This document shows, piece by piece, positions 1-12,323 of a stretch of 64,000 nucleotides of DNA (positions are counted from its first letter, which is position 1; the number at the start of each line of letters is the position of its first letter). The notes under the pieces are model-generated. The model worked only from the letters and a program-made list of their open reading frames with translations. It did not search any database and was not told where the DNA came from. This DNA is from Apostichopus japonicus (taxonomy: Eukaryota > Echinodermata > Holothuroidea > Aspidochirotida > Stichopodidae): positions 24,070,577 to 24,134,576 of the forward strand of contig NC_092582.1 of the NCBI RefSeq assembly GCF_037975245.1. The letters run 5' to 3'. Made by a program: the position numbers and the translations under genes.

Positions 1-989
1 CCATGATTTCCCCGACACAGGGGCTAAGGTCTCAGACACGGGGGGGGGGGGCTAAGATCTCCGCAAAAAAAATCTGGGTGCCCAAAATATCATATATATA
101 TAAACAGTAAAAGAATTAGCCTAGCCTAACTTACTGATGATAATTTATAGGCCTAGACTAGCCAAATTGTTCAAACTTTTTGTTCAAACGGTTTGCCTCA
201 GAAAGTTGTACTTGCAAGTAGTGTGAATGGGTTTAGGGTGAATGGGTAGTATGATAGGGCCCTTGATAGGGACTTGAGTGTCCCTCCTGTTCCTTTTTTC
301 TACTAAACTGATCGTCCAACATTGGTTACCTCATTAGGCCTAGCCTAGTCAACTCTAACAACAGTGTTACTGAGTTAGCCTAGGCTAGGGCCTATATAAT
401 TACGATTCACGCATCCTATTTTGTTCTCGTTGTGAAGTCGAGGTGGTTTAAACATTTCCACTATAAGACTAATTTAGAGATCACGAGTGTCAACTGTCAA
501 GTCGTGATTACGGTGTTCATTTCGTCAGTGGTGTGCAGCATTACTTAGGCCCAAGCCTACCTAACATTAGGCCTAGCCTATTTGTTACCATAAGTACAAC
601 GACCCTATGCGTAACCTCTATTATAATTAATATGTAGTCCTAAGTTAACACTACAGTAGACATAGTCTATCAGTAACACTACAGTAGTACTAGTAGAGTC
701 TACACACAGTTACCGTGTGGATGCTTCACTCGAGCAGCTTTAGTACAACTTTCTGCTCTAGAAAAACACTTTTTTGATGGTATTTCATAAGAACAAAACT
801 ACCCGTGAACAGTTTTATTGGGTATTTCATTATTTTGGATAAAAAACTGCAAAGACGGAAAGCTTTAGTCAGTTACTTACCATTTTCGTTTTTCCTTTTG
901 TGAGCAAGAATGCGCGTTTACGAGAAAAAGTTTCAGACAAAGTTGGCGCGGCAGGTCAAAGGTCACATTCAGCCTCTTTCAAAGTTATA
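1..989. other. non-coding AT-rich stretch, no gene seen
   Basis: I see no convincing coding region. The first 60 bases hold two imperfect copies of a short unit (gacac, a G run, gctaaggtct), the second with a 12-base G run at 40-51. The motif AGGCCTAGCCTA recurs several times between 110 and 590. No splice-bounded open frame stands out. Confidence 0.5.
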
Positions 990-1150
990 AAAGATACGAA
1001 CTTTTAATAAATTCTTAAATAATCGTTCGTAACTTAAGAAGATTAATCGTTCGTAAGATACGAACTATTTCTTGTTAAAACTTCTTAAGTGACTTACGAA
1101 GAATTATTTAAGAAGATTCGTAAGTAATCTTTATGAAATAGGGCCCTGGT
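990..1150. repeat. imperfect inverted repeat, MITE-like hairpin
   Basis: The left arm around 1008-1042 (cttaaataat, cgttcgtaac, ttaagaag) is matched in inverse orientation by 1080-1125 (cttcttaagt, gacttacgaa, attatttaag), with a loop of about 40 bp. The right edge reads tttatgaaatagggccct; read from the other strand this is an AGGGCCCTATTTCATAAA terminus of the kind common on short non-autonomous elements of marine invertebrates. The left boundary is not clear and no target-site duplication was identified, so the MITE assignment is an inference from structure. Confidence 0.45.
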
Positions 1151-2273
1151 ACTAGGAACATCATTTTTCGGAAGTACTTTGTACTAAGAAACATGTACCT
1201 GGCTACAACAATTTTGGTATTTCTTCAGTTTTGCTTTATATAATCAATTCTTCAACAAACAGAAACATAAATCACTCAGATCATGGAAACAGAAACTTTA
1301 CGTGCAACTGCTGGTTGAATAATAATATGGAATAATTGTGTTAAATTTCATTTTTTTTTTATTCTGTACACCTCCTAAGCGAATCTAGGAGAAGAAGCAA
1401 ACAATGCTTAGGCTTTAATATTTCCTAAAATATCGATCGGATTGGAAAAGAAAAAAAAAACAAATCTTAAAACAACAGCTAACAAAGGAACCGACTTAAT
1501 TGTTCCTCTGTTTTAAATTATGTATTCAAATTCAATCTTCGGTGATCAATCTATTTACCTATGGCGATAAATAATAGAAGGCATACAGTATATAGCCTAG
1601 GGCCATTTTTAAGAACTCACTTAAGCGTTACTTAAAGCAAGCAATTCGCAAAGGCGTTACAAAGGCTTTCACATCATCAGTGTATACAAATTAGTAACTG
1701 ACGTATCCCTGCTATTGTATATGTAGTTAAGCCTTCGACTCGGTTGGATAATTATGAATATATTTGTTATGTTCCTAACTTTGCTGAAGAAATGACTCAT
1801 CTCTGAAAAAAAGATTTGTTAAATAAAAGTACACAGAATATTAGTGTAACCAAATGATCAAACCAGAACGTATGGCGCATCAGTTGTACGAGACATGTTT
1901 TAACACGGCGATCACGGAAAATATGAAGTAGTGGTTGTGTTCCTGAAAATAGCTTTATACATCGGATTGATGTCTGCACAGTTTGGACGTATTGACTGGA
2001 TTCGTAATGGAATTCAGATACTGTCACTTTCACCTTAGATTTAAGAAAGATTGATTTAATACTATGGCAGTGTATGTTAATCAGCACTTCCTCCATCAAA
2101 CAGTTGGACACAACCTCCCATTACAGGACCATTCGATACCGGAACCAATAACCAAGGATTAAAATAACATGAAGGATTTCCATGTTATTGAAACTAGAGG
2201 TCATTGAGTCAATGATAATTACACCAGCACAAAGGAAATCCAAATAAAGCCTGATTAGGTAAGTAAATAAGGC
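1151..2273. other. non-coding stretch, no gene seen
   Basis: AT-rich sequence without a convincing gene. The open frame on the minus strand at 1797-2111 (104 codons) has no recognisable domain and no supporting splice or promoter context, so I treat it as chance. Confidence 0.4.
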
Positions 2274-2793
2274 TAATAGATTGTACTAATCAATGTAGGG
2301 AGGTGGGTATAGTGCAGGACCTGGTGACAAAGAGGGAATCCACCACCTTCCCCAAAACACACAGACACGCTAGACTTCATTTAGTGTCATTTTGTATCCA
2401 AGTAATTCCATTTTTGGAATAGCTTGAGCTTGAGTATGTGTGAGCTCCTTTTGTTGTTGATTTTGAACTCACCTATGTGGTTCACTTTCTTTTTTGTTTA
2501 TGTTATCTACATGCAATAATTTTCATCATTTATTGCTGTATACACATAGCCCATTCACATTCCCGTTGCTGAATAGAGAAGTTTAATTTGAGCAATTGTG
2601 TCTAGGAACTTAACGAATAAACATAAAATAACGAATCACAGGTCCCTACGAGAGCCAACGTACCTCCTCCATCCCGTCGACCGTACATTATATAGTTTAC
2701 ATTTATTTGTTTTGGTAAGACAACTATCAACAACTAGAACCCCTGTACTGGTACAAGTACCTTGAAAGTATATACAGTTAATAGATTGTACTA
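2274..2793. repeat. dispersed repeat, copy 1
   Basis: This block shares long similarity with 4053-4420: both have a gtatagtgca...gacctggtga-type start, a gagggaatccaccac segment, acacaca...gacac, a tgtcatttgtatc-like stretch, and a shared tail (acaactag, gtacc, tcaagtata). The 15-bp string taatagattgtacta occurs at 2274-2288 and again at 2779-2793. It could be a target-site duplication, but the second copy also has a diverged version of this string at its tail, so the first occurrence may instead be the end of another, truncated copy. An A10 run follows the second occurrence. Confidence 0.6.
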
Positions 2794-4052
2794 AAAAAAA
2801 AACATATCATGGACTATACCTTGAACAACAAAATCTACTTTTGTTCGAAGCGTATATTATTACAGCAAAAGCAATTATAAAGTGCTTAATCTCCGTAACG
2901 GTTGCCATGATACAATTATTCCGTCTGACGTCACTGTGTCTACATTTCTCTATTACAAATTATTGTCTCTTTGTGGCAACAAATTCGAATGAGTGGTTTC
3001 AATTGTTCAAGTTTGGAGTAGTTTCTGCATACGCAACTTACCCGACTACTAAGTTTGTAAAAGTACCCTGTCTTCGCTATACGATACGTTAAACACTTAA
3101 ATATGCTGGAATCAAAATGTCGTTAATGTGAATAAAGTTATTGTAAGTTAAGTTTCTGCAAGCTTTAATTCAATCCAGACCTACACAGCTAGGTCTTCTC
3201 AATTACTGGACATGTTTCCTACAGACCACGGAGGTAAAACAGACTAGTCATTAATCGATATTAACGAATATTATTTTTGTATCAGGAACGTAAAATAATG
3301 GTGTGGTTAGGATCAAAAACGAAAGAAAACCGCTGCGAGAGAATAAGAAATACCTGATAGTTGTGTAGTCTGTGGTCAATGGATCAACACCACGTTTCGT
3401 GGGATTCAAACAAAGTCATTGCATTCGTCGTTCCCAAGTGCATTTCATGGAACTAGAAATCTAAGGAAGCAAGCAGTGGGGTGAGACTAAAAGAACGAGG
3501 TCTTGTTTTTACATAATTGCCAGTAAACGGTTTTGTAAAGGTACTTTTGTTTAAAAAGCCATGATTGCCACCTTGTATTAGAAATTGAAGTTGAATGACA
3601 GTCACGCAATTTATTTTTACTTATAGATTCTTAACACAATCAAACCAAACGCTAAAAAGTTATCATTTTGTGTTTGCTATCAGGAGAATGATAGAGGTCT
3701 ACTTTTGTCAATTTTAAAGCAGCTTTTTGCGTCCTTTTCTATGAATTTCTCAACCTCACTGAAATCACGATGCCATAACGACATACATAACTAGCTTATC
3801 TATTCATATCTAACTTCAAATGGTTGCATAAAAGTCTAATCATTTACACATTTTAACGTTGTTTTTCTCGATAATATTTTCCGTTAGGATCGCAATAAAC
3901 CCCGCCTATGCATATTTTAATTCTTTGAATAATGAGGTAAATAATTTTCACTTTGCCGGCATCGTACGCGACCCAGAACATCAGTATGTACTACAACACT
4001 ATATGCTTTATTTGTGTATATTCTGTATGGCTGTGATAACGAGGAATTAAGT
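2794..4052. other. non-coding stretch between repeat copies
   Basis: Short open frames at 2841-3092 and 3859-4050 on the plus strand have no recognisable domain and no good splice context. I see nothing else in this stretch. Confidence 0.4.
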
Positions 4053-4420
4053 GAGATGGGTATAGTGCAAGACATGGTGACTCAGAGGGAATCCACCACA
4101 CCCCTTCAAACACACAAAGACAGACACTCTAGACTGTATTTATACCCCATTTAATGTCAATTTGTATCGAGTTCTTCCATTTTGGATGCATGTGTGTGTG
4201 TGTGTGTGTGATTTGTATTCGGTTTTGAACTATCCTATGTGATGTGCTTTCTTCTTTGTTAATAATTTATAGATTTTCTAAAGAAAGGTGAGTTAACGTA
4301 CCCGCCACTTCTTACAGTAAATGGGTCACGTGTCACCTGCCAGATGAGACAGTTATCTACAACTAGTAAACCTACACTTGCACAGGTACCTCTCAAGTAT
4401 ATTAAGTCAACATATTGTAA
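4053..4420. repeat. dispersed repeat, copy 2
   Basis: Second copy of the repeat at 2274-2793, in the same orientation about 1.75 kb away. It contains a short (TG)n run near 4191-4210 that copy 1 lacks. Similarity is clear by eye over about 200 bp at the left and again over the last 100 bp, with the middle diverged. Confidence 0.6.
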
Positions 4421-6880
4421 TTTGTTCCTCACTACTTCCCCGATGATATTGTTGCGTGACGTACAATTGGGAATATCATCCCATGAAAAGACTTTCGGTA
4501 GTGGAATCTCACTCTGTTAACCTCTGCATTAACCTGTCTGTATTCTGTGCGTGTATTTGTCCCTTCACTGCATTTGTAGTTTTAAGTTTCTGTAAAAAAC
4601 CTAACTGCATGTCCTAAGTTCTATTTCGGGGTAGCCGACCTCACAAAAACTAGTGCATTTCAAATTAATGTTAAGATTCGAGGATTACGGTAATTTGCAT
4701 TTAGTAGAAACTCATTACCTTACTCATTATGCAGATTATACCTAAATACTTGCGATAAACATAAAGTACTTGCGATAAAGGTTGAATGGCACATTGCTAC
4801 GATCCGCATGTAAAATATAGTTTTACTTTCCGAGAAGGTACTAAATATATGACATATATGTGAGCATGCGTACAAGCTGTAAATGCGGTGATACGACCAT
4901 AATCGATGTTGGTGACCATGTAGCCATATTAGCCGTTCACTATATTGATATAGCGGGGATCATTTATATGTGGTTCAGGCGACGAATATATTGTATTCAA
5001 GAGACAAAACTAGTTTAACGTAAGATACCAGTGTTATGTTAGAGTTATAACTTACATACTTATGTTAGGTACTAATTGAAAGGGCAACAATTAAATACAA
5101 ACATTATGTCTTGTATTCAAAACAAATGTTAACAACCTTCTATCATTTAGAAGGATCATAAGGCAAGGGGAGAGGAGATTAGAGGACAAGAATTAACACC
5201 GTTATCTCGCGTATATCCTATGCACAAGAAAAAAATAAATATCTCAAATAGATGGTTACATGAGCTTCTGTAGCGTTGCTGCTCTTGTTTTAACAATACA
5301 GCAATCTGTACACAATCCTACGAACATCTGTGTGTAGTCATGCATACAACCAATGTATGGTTCATTAATCTTTACAGTGGTTTGTACTTCGCTATTTCGG
5401 TTACTCTACATACGACGTTTTATGCTAGACACATTCGAATTACAAACCTCCATTTCCTCGTAGAATAAATAGAATTATAATACATACTCAGCAAAATATT
5501 CTCTTCCTAAGGAAAGTCAATACTGAGACTGAAGCATTCATTCCTTATTCACGTTGTTTATATATATATTTATCATCTTTTATAAATCTCATGTTCCTTG
5601 TCTTCCAAAATGAAATAACGCGGATACTATAACACCAAGTTTGTTAACATTTCTTTGAACTTCAATCACCTTCACCGACAACCCCCACCCCCATTTTACC
5701 ATTAGAGCTAACCATCGCATTTTCCAGTCTCCCCTGCAAAAAAGAAAAACAAATTGATTGTATACTTCAATTGATGGACCTCATCTGACATATTTACCCC
5801 TGTCTAACACCCCCATCACCCCACCCTGTTCTCACGGTAACCCTCATTACATTTTCACACCAAAGTACATTTTCACAAATAAAAATCAGTTTGCTATCAT
5901 TTGATCGTTATTATAATTAGTGAAGCAAGACATGAACCATTTTATCAAATTCTCAGCACATTCAAGTTTAATACATTCCTAACATATCTTTGTCACCATA
6001 TTTTCCGATCGACTCGATTTTACCTGATGATATCCGGGGAAGTTGTGGTAATAGAGCTTTACGTGTTCTTAGGTGTGTTTTACTGACAAGTCGTAGCTTT
6101 TCTACTGCAAGATATATGGTACGGAATGCGTAAATTACTAGAAACTATTTCAATGCCTTTAATGTTGGTTGCGTCAATACAAAGGCCAGGGTGACAAACG
6201 TTCAACGACTGAACGAACACGATCAAGAACAAGATATCAACATAAAAGTAACTTTTTATACTATTTACAACTTCAATATTGTTAAATACCATAACAACTT
6301 CGTTTGGTTTTTCACCAACGTAAGTTGACGCCACTTTCTGTATTAAATCATTTTAATTTTTCTATCGGTTTACAGATTCCATCGGTTATGCGAGAAGTGT
6401 TAATCACCCCAGTCTTATTGAAAGTATCTGGCAGAAATATCTAACTGGTAAGTGAAGCAGCTAATGCTATAGTAGAAAATGTATTTAGTAAACTAACCGC
6501 ACATATGGAAACGTTATCTTTTCTACTATGTAGTAATGTTATGATGTGTCTTATGGTGTGGTTTTTGCCCACATATACTGGATCCTGCTATTAAATTCCT
6601 TCAATTTGCAGCCTACTTTCTCCTTAATTTATTCAGTTTTCTTCCCAGCAACGCAAAATGCATCGGCTTTCCACGAAAACCCATGTCGGAATGGAAGTCT
6701 TAAAAAGAAAAGCAACTGTCGTTTGCCAATAGAGAACAAAACATCAAATTAATAATAGTATCTAATAATAAATAATATTAGCAGAAAAAGATTGTTGTGG
6801 AACTAAAACGCCGTATGTTAACATTGCCCCCCCCCCATAAAAAATAAGCTAGTTTGATAAAGTAACAAATACTTTTATTA
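4421..6880. other. non-coding stretch, one doubtful small exon
   Basis: AT-rich sequence with no convincing gene. The only item of note is the plus-strand frame at 6546-6752, whose last part follows a pyrimidine-rich acceptor-like site (ttcttcccag ending near 6650) and reads NPCRNGS, which loosely recalls the start of an EGF repeat but lacks the remaining cysteines. A C10 run lies at 6827-6836. Confidence 0.35.
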
Positions 6881-6885
6881 ATCAG

Positions 6886-9500
6886 AGACAGATATATAAA
6901 TAGATAGATAGGTAGGTAGGTAGGTAGGTAGGTAGGTGGTCGGAGGCATAAATGGATAGGATGGATGGATAGGATGGATGGATATAATGTATGGATAGGA
7001 TGGATTGATAGGATGTATGGATATTATGGATGGATAGGATGGATGTATAGGATGGATGTATAGGAGGGATAAATAGGATGGATGGATAAGATGGGTAGAT
7101 AGGATGGATGGAAAAGATGGATGGATAAGATGGATAGATGGATAAGATGGATGGATAGGATGGATGGATAGGATGGATGGATAGGATAGAAAGATAGGAT
7201 GGATTGGATGTAAGGATGGATATGATGGATGGATATGATGGGATAGATGGATATGATGGATGGATATGGATAGGATGGATGTATATGATGTATACATAGA
7301 TGGATGAATAAGATGGTTGGATAGGATGGATAGGATGGATTGGAAGGATAGGATGGATGGATAGGATGGATGAAAAGATATGATGGATGGATAAGATGAA
7401 TGGATAAGATGGGTATGATGGATGGATATGATGGATGGATAAGATGGATAAATATGATGGATGGATAAGATGGATGGATAGGATGGATGGATAAGATAAA
7501 TGGATGGATAAGATGGATGGGTGGATAGGATGGATGGATAGGATGGATGGATATTATGGATGGATAGGATGGATGGATGGATAAATAGGATGGATGGATA
7601 TGATTGATGAATAGGATGGATGGATGGATGGATGGATAGGATGGATGGGATGGATGAGATGGATAGATAGGTATGATAGGATGGATAGAATGGATGGATG
7701 GATAGGAACGATGGAAGGATATGATGGATGGATAAGATGGAAAGATAGGATTGATAATTTGGATGGATGGATAGTATGAATGGGTGGATAGTATGGATGG
7801 ATAGGATGGATGGGATGGGATGGATAGATAGGATGGAATGGTAAGATGAATGAGTAGGATGGATGATTAGGATGTATGGATGGATGGATATGTTGGATGG
7901 ATATGATGGAAAGATAGGATAGATAATTTGGATGGATGGATAGTATGGATGGGTGGATAGTATGGATGGATAGGATGGATGGTATGGGATGGATAAGATG
8001 GATAGATAGGTATGATAGGATGGATAGAATGGATGGATGGATATGATCGATGGAAGGATATGATGGATGGATAGGATGGATGATAAGATGGATGGATAAG
8101 ATGGATGGATAGGATGGATGATTAGGATGGATGGATATGTTGGATGGATATGATGGAAGGATAGGATTGATAACATAAATGGATGGATAAGATGGATGGG
8201 CGGATAGTATGGATGGATAGGATGGATGGATAAGATGGATAGATAGGTATGATAGGATGGATAGAATGGATGGATGGATAGGATCGATGGAAGGATATGA
8301 TGGATGGATAAGATGGATAGATAGGATTGATGGATAAGATGGATGAGTAGGATGGATGGATATATGGATATGTTGGATGGATATGATGGAAGGATAGGAT
8401 TGATAATTTGGATGGATGGATAAGATGGATAGATAGGATGGATAAGATGGATGGATAGGATGGATGAAAAGTATTCATAGGATGGATAGGATGGATGGAT
8501 GGATATGATGGATGGCTATGATGGATAGATATGATGGATGGATATGATGCATAGATAGGTTGGATAAATAGGATGGATGGATAGGATGGATGGATATGAT
8601 GAATGAATAGGATGGATGGATAGGTTGGATAGATAGGATGGATAGATAAGATGGATATGGATATGGATGATACGATGGATAGGATGGCTAGAATGGATGG
8701 ATGGATAGGATGGTTGAATGGATAGAATAAATGGATAGGATGGATGGATAGGATGGATGGATAAAATGAATGGATGGATAGGATGGATGGATAGGATGAA
8801 TGGATGGGATGTATAGGATGGATAGTAGGGATGGATGGGATGGATGGATAGGATGGATAAACATGATGGATGGATAAGATAGTAGGAGAGGATGCATGTA
8901 TAATATGGATAGGATGGACTGATATGATGGATGGATGGACTGATGGATTTGTTGGATGGATAGGATGGATGGGAATGATGGATAATTTGGATGGATGGAT
9001 AAGATGGATGGATAGACTAGATGAATATGGTAGATTGATAGGATGGATGGATAGGATGGATGGATAGAATGGATAGAATGGATGGAGAAGATTGATAGGA
9101 TGGATGGATCAATGGATAGGGTGGATATATAGAATGGATGGATAGGATGGACTGGATAGGATGGATGGATAGGATGAATCGGATCCATAGGATGGACTGG
9201 ATAGATAAGATGGATGGATAGGATGGATGGATAAGATGGATGGATAAGATGGATGGATAGGATGGATGGATAAGATGGATGGATGGATAGGATGGATTGG
9301 ATCGATAGGATGGATGGATATAATGGATGGATGGGATGGATGGATAGGATTGATTGATGAATAGGATGGATGGATAGTATGGATGGAAGGATATGATATA
9401 TGGATAGGATGGATGGATAGTATGGATGAATAGGATTGATAGTATGGATAGGATGGATAGGACGGATTAGATGGATAGGATCAATCGATTGATTGATGTA
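6886..9500. repeat. 2.6-kb GGAT-type minisatellite, 13-bp unit with higher-order structure
   Basis: The stretch is almost wholly made of variants of GGATGGATAGGAT. Because 13 is not a multiple of three, every frame of the complementary strand cycles through the same 13-residue pattern rich in His-Pro-Ser-Tyr-Ile, and the unit lacks stop codons on that strand. This explains the long minus-strand open frames here (for example 6878-8176 and 8688-9533), which are not genes. A higher-order unit beginning gatagataggtatgatagg recurs near 7663, 8002 and 8238. The left edge passes into a short GGTA-type run at about 6910-6940. Confidence 0.95.
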
Positions 9501-9665
9501 TCGATCTAAAGAACAAACACCGGGTAAAACCAACTATAGTAATTTATTCAAATCATTAGTTAAGAGTGTAAGCTGTGAGCAGTGCCACTGTAGAGCATTC
9601 GAAATTTTGTATGGAGTATTTATCAGCCAATAGCACTTAAGCAGTTAATGCCTTGACTGTGGAAC

Positions 9666-9713
9666 TTTATATCGAGTTTACCGTCAAATTAATGATTATT
9701 TTGCATGCAAAAT
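9666..9713 (+). promoter_or_regulatory. possible core promoter elements upstream of the NLR start
   Basis: A TTTATAT string lies at 9666-9672, and a perfect 16-bp palindrome, ATTTTGCATGCAAAAT, lies at 9698-9713, just before the start codon at 9726. Both sit in the short spacer between the minisatellite and the gene. The promoter role is an inference from position. The first exon could also be a downstream coding exon with a 5' untranslated exon elsewhere. Confidence 0.3.
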
Positions 9714-9725
9714 TACAGACCTAAG

Positions 9726-9783
9726 ATGGCTTCCAATTTTAATCCCGTGGACATCAAACCAGATTTGAAGAAGGCAGTAAACG
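9726..9783 (+). CDS. NLR gene, exon 1 (start codon, short N-terminal leader)
   Basis: ATG in a good context (aagATGg) opens a frame of 19 codons beginning MASNFNPVDIKPDLKK, followed by a consensus donor gtaagt at 9784. The exon ends one base into a glycine codon (phase 1), which joins in frame to the next exon. It contributes the leader before the death-fold domain. No signal peptide is apparent, as expected for a cytosolic receptor. No alternative upstream in-frame start was examined beyond the adjacent minisatellite. Confidence is moderate because the exon is short and rests on the frame fit and splice site. Confidence 0.6.
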
Positions 9784-10165
9784 GTAAGTTTGGAAGCTGA
9801 ACCATTTTCATTTAGTAGGTATGTTGTCTTTTATTGTGTTAGGCTGTTTTATCTACAATCCACGGTACACTGTTGCGTTTCATATATAGCTGAGAAGTCA
9901 TCTCCACCTTTCTTTTATAAAAACACGTAACATTGGCGAATTTGAATGCGGATATCATATAATATATATTTACAACATAATATCATATGTAAATCAAACT
10001 TTTGAAAGTGAATGGGATTACCAGGTCATTAAATTTTGATCGATAAGTTTAAAGTTTTCATGTTCATATCACTAACACATCCGTTGTTACTACATTCCTT
10101 CATATCTGAAGGAGTGTTCATGTGCTAGTTAGGTGTCTTTTATCCTCTTTCGTTATTTTCAACAG

Positions 10166-10471
10166 GTTTTGGTAGTTTTAAAGTTGCACTTGCTACCCTT
10201 CTGACTGTTAAAATTGTTCTTAAGCTTGCTACGTTCTTTGAATATCCGCCTGTTGATATAGAAGAGTTGAGCAATGCAGCCAGTGCAGGACTTCTCATGA
10301 TTCGTTATATGGAAGAGAGAGGACAAATACAGCCAACAAGTATCATGACACTTCTGTGTGCGCTGAAAAAAATATGTCGTTCTGGGATTGAGATGCGTGT
10401 AAGAGAGCTGTATGAGGAACATACAGGGAGACTATGTTCCAGTGATGGTCAGTCTAAGGCTCAATTAGAAG
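10166..10471 (+). CDS. NLR gene, exon 2: death-effector/death-fold domain
   Basis: A 306-bp exon (102 codons, phase 1 at both ends) between acceptor ttttcaacag and donor gtactg. It encodes residues about 20-122 of the predicted protein. The pattern fits a death-effector domain: helical segments, LLMIRYMEERGQI at about 62-74, LLCALKKICRSG at about 82-93 (DEDs typically read LL..L..IGR.DL here), then an acidic ELYEEH helix. Such domains recruit adaptors or caspases by homotypic contacts. In echinoderm NLRs a death or DED module normally precedes NACHT, which agrees with the next exon. The symmetric phase is typical of shuffled domains. A CARD or plain death domain is the alternative. Confidence 0.8.
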
Positions 10472-11153
10472 GTACTGTAACTTTAAAGCATATCTTTATA
10501 CATGAATGTTCGTATGTACTCGCAAAAGTCTTATGAATGCGCATTACCTCCATCGATTTACTGCGATTGGTAATTTTGGAAGGATTTGCTACAATGTTAG
10601 TGGTGAATCGATTAATTACTAAGGACTCTTTCATTTACAAGTAAACATACACGGGCTGAGTCTGTTCTTTAATTTTCTCTATTTTTTTTTTAGGTAAATC
10701 GGATATTTTAAGTCAACATTTCTTGAAAACTTGCAAAGTATAAACCTCAACTTTCAACAGAAAGTGAAGTTTGATCAATTATAGCTGGAGGTTTACTGTT
10801 CCTTGAACAATTGAAGATAAAATATTTTGCGCGAAATAATAAAACAAAATGATTGGGCATATAGTATCTTAGTAACTTAAATTGGATATTCTCGATCCTA
10901 AGGTCAAAGCCGTCTACAATACATCTGAATGAGATCTTTTGCTAGAATTCTTAGGTAATGCTTCATGTCCAAAAATCAAATTTGGTGACTGATATTTTAA
11001 CCTTATGTAAACTAAAATTCACAATTGAGAGGCTGCACTCCAGTTTCACTTGAACCCATTCGATGTTAAGTTTGTTTCAAAAGTAAGTTCACTATGTCTG
11101 CATGTTACCTTTCAAGTGCTAAAAACTCTTTAATTGTGGTCTTTTTTTCTCAG
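10472..11153 (+). other. intron 2 of the NLR gene
   Basis: Non-coding stretch bounded by donor gtactg and a pyrimidine-rich acceptor (ctttttttctcag). It contains no repeat or other feature that I recognise. Confidence 0.6.
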
Positions 11154-12323
11154 GAAAGAAAAATGATCTCATCAAGTATTCAAAAATAGCCTATCGAAAG
11201 CAATACGAAACAGCTAAGCCATTTCCTTCCATGAACACGTGTAATGTTAACAGTATATTTGTAAAGGGAGGTATTTACTGCTCCGCTCAGGAGGGTGATT
11301 TCATGCAAAAGCCCGATGTGCTAGAATCTTACAACGAAATTCTGAGCAGCCCCAAAACTAAGTCAAAGAGAACGATAATTGAGGCTGATCCTGGGTTCGG
11401 GAAAACAACACTTGCATCACAGTTTGTCTATGACTGGTGTACAGAGAACCCTGAATCTCCTCTCAAAGATGTGGAAATACTTATATTTCTCCAGTTGAGG
11501 CAACTGACAGGTGTAAATTCTATATACACTGCCATAAAGAATTCCATAGTGCCCAAAGATGAGGACATGGATGAAGCATGCATTAAGGAAATCCTCAAAG
11601 TATACAAAAAGTCTGTTGTCATGTTATTTGACAGTTATGACGAGTATCCTGACAAGAATGAAACCGAAACAGATATCTTCTCCATCATTGAGATGAAAAT
11701 GTTTCTAGATGTTCTTGTCATCATACTTACCAGGACACTGATCCTCCCGCCTAACTTACACCCCGAAACAAAACGAATCAGATTAACAGGGTTTGGGGTG
11801 GCTGAACGTCGAAACTATGTCCTGAAGGCGGTGGCTGATGATGTCCAGTTGGCAGATCGGATCGAAGAGCAGCTTCAAAGAAACCCCTTCTTAAGAGATC
11901 TCTGTCAGGTCCCTCTCTTCTCCACTATGGTTGCCCACATAGCACACGAGAGGCCAGAAATCGAGATATTTAGCACAGTAACAAGATTTTTCACTTATGT
12001 GATCGCATGCTTTCATGACCATATGAAAAACAAGAAAGGTGCTAATACTGAGGTGCCTGCTTTTGAAACGGAACTAGCTAAACTGTACCGTATCGCTTTC
12101 GACGGCCTCACACAGAAGAACCAGCAACTGTCATGGGAGAAGACATATTTAATTTCAGAACTTGGACAAGAGTTCTATGATAACTATATGAAGCTCGGGA
12201 TGTTGGCACAGGAAGTGGTTTTTGACAATTCCCAGTGTCGACGTAAGACGGTTGCACGAATATCGCTCAAAATCCTCTGTGAGTTTTATGCCTCTCATCA
12301 TCTGGTGTGGATTCTTAGTGAAG
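11154..12323 (+). CDS. NLR gene, exon 3: NACHT NTPase domain
   Basis: A 1,170-bp exon (390 codons, phase 1 at both ends; acceptor tttttttctcag, donor gtaagt). It encodes the NACHT ATPase that drives oligomerisation of NOD-like receptors in the cytosol. Visible motifs in predicted-protein numbering: Walker A DPGFGKTT at 200-207, Walker B FDSYDEY with Asp281, Asp284 and Glu285, and sensor ILTRT near 313-316. After these comes a helical part with NPFLRDLCQVPLF, and a winged-helix end with ISLKILCEFYASHHL, which corresponds to the F.H..QEFFAA motif of animal NLRs. All key NTPase residues are present and the exon is fully open, so this part looks functional. It is the strongest gene call in the window. 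A minus-strand frame at 11428-11622 is a shadow. Confidence 0.96.

Noticed and set aside
6546-6752. EGF-like exon
   Set aside because: Only NPCRNGS resembles the family; the other cysteines are absent.
6878-9533. Long minus-strand open frames (432, 118 and 281 codons) and a plus-strand frame at 8870
   Set aside because: They follow from the stop-free 13-bp satellite unit; composition is only the repeat.
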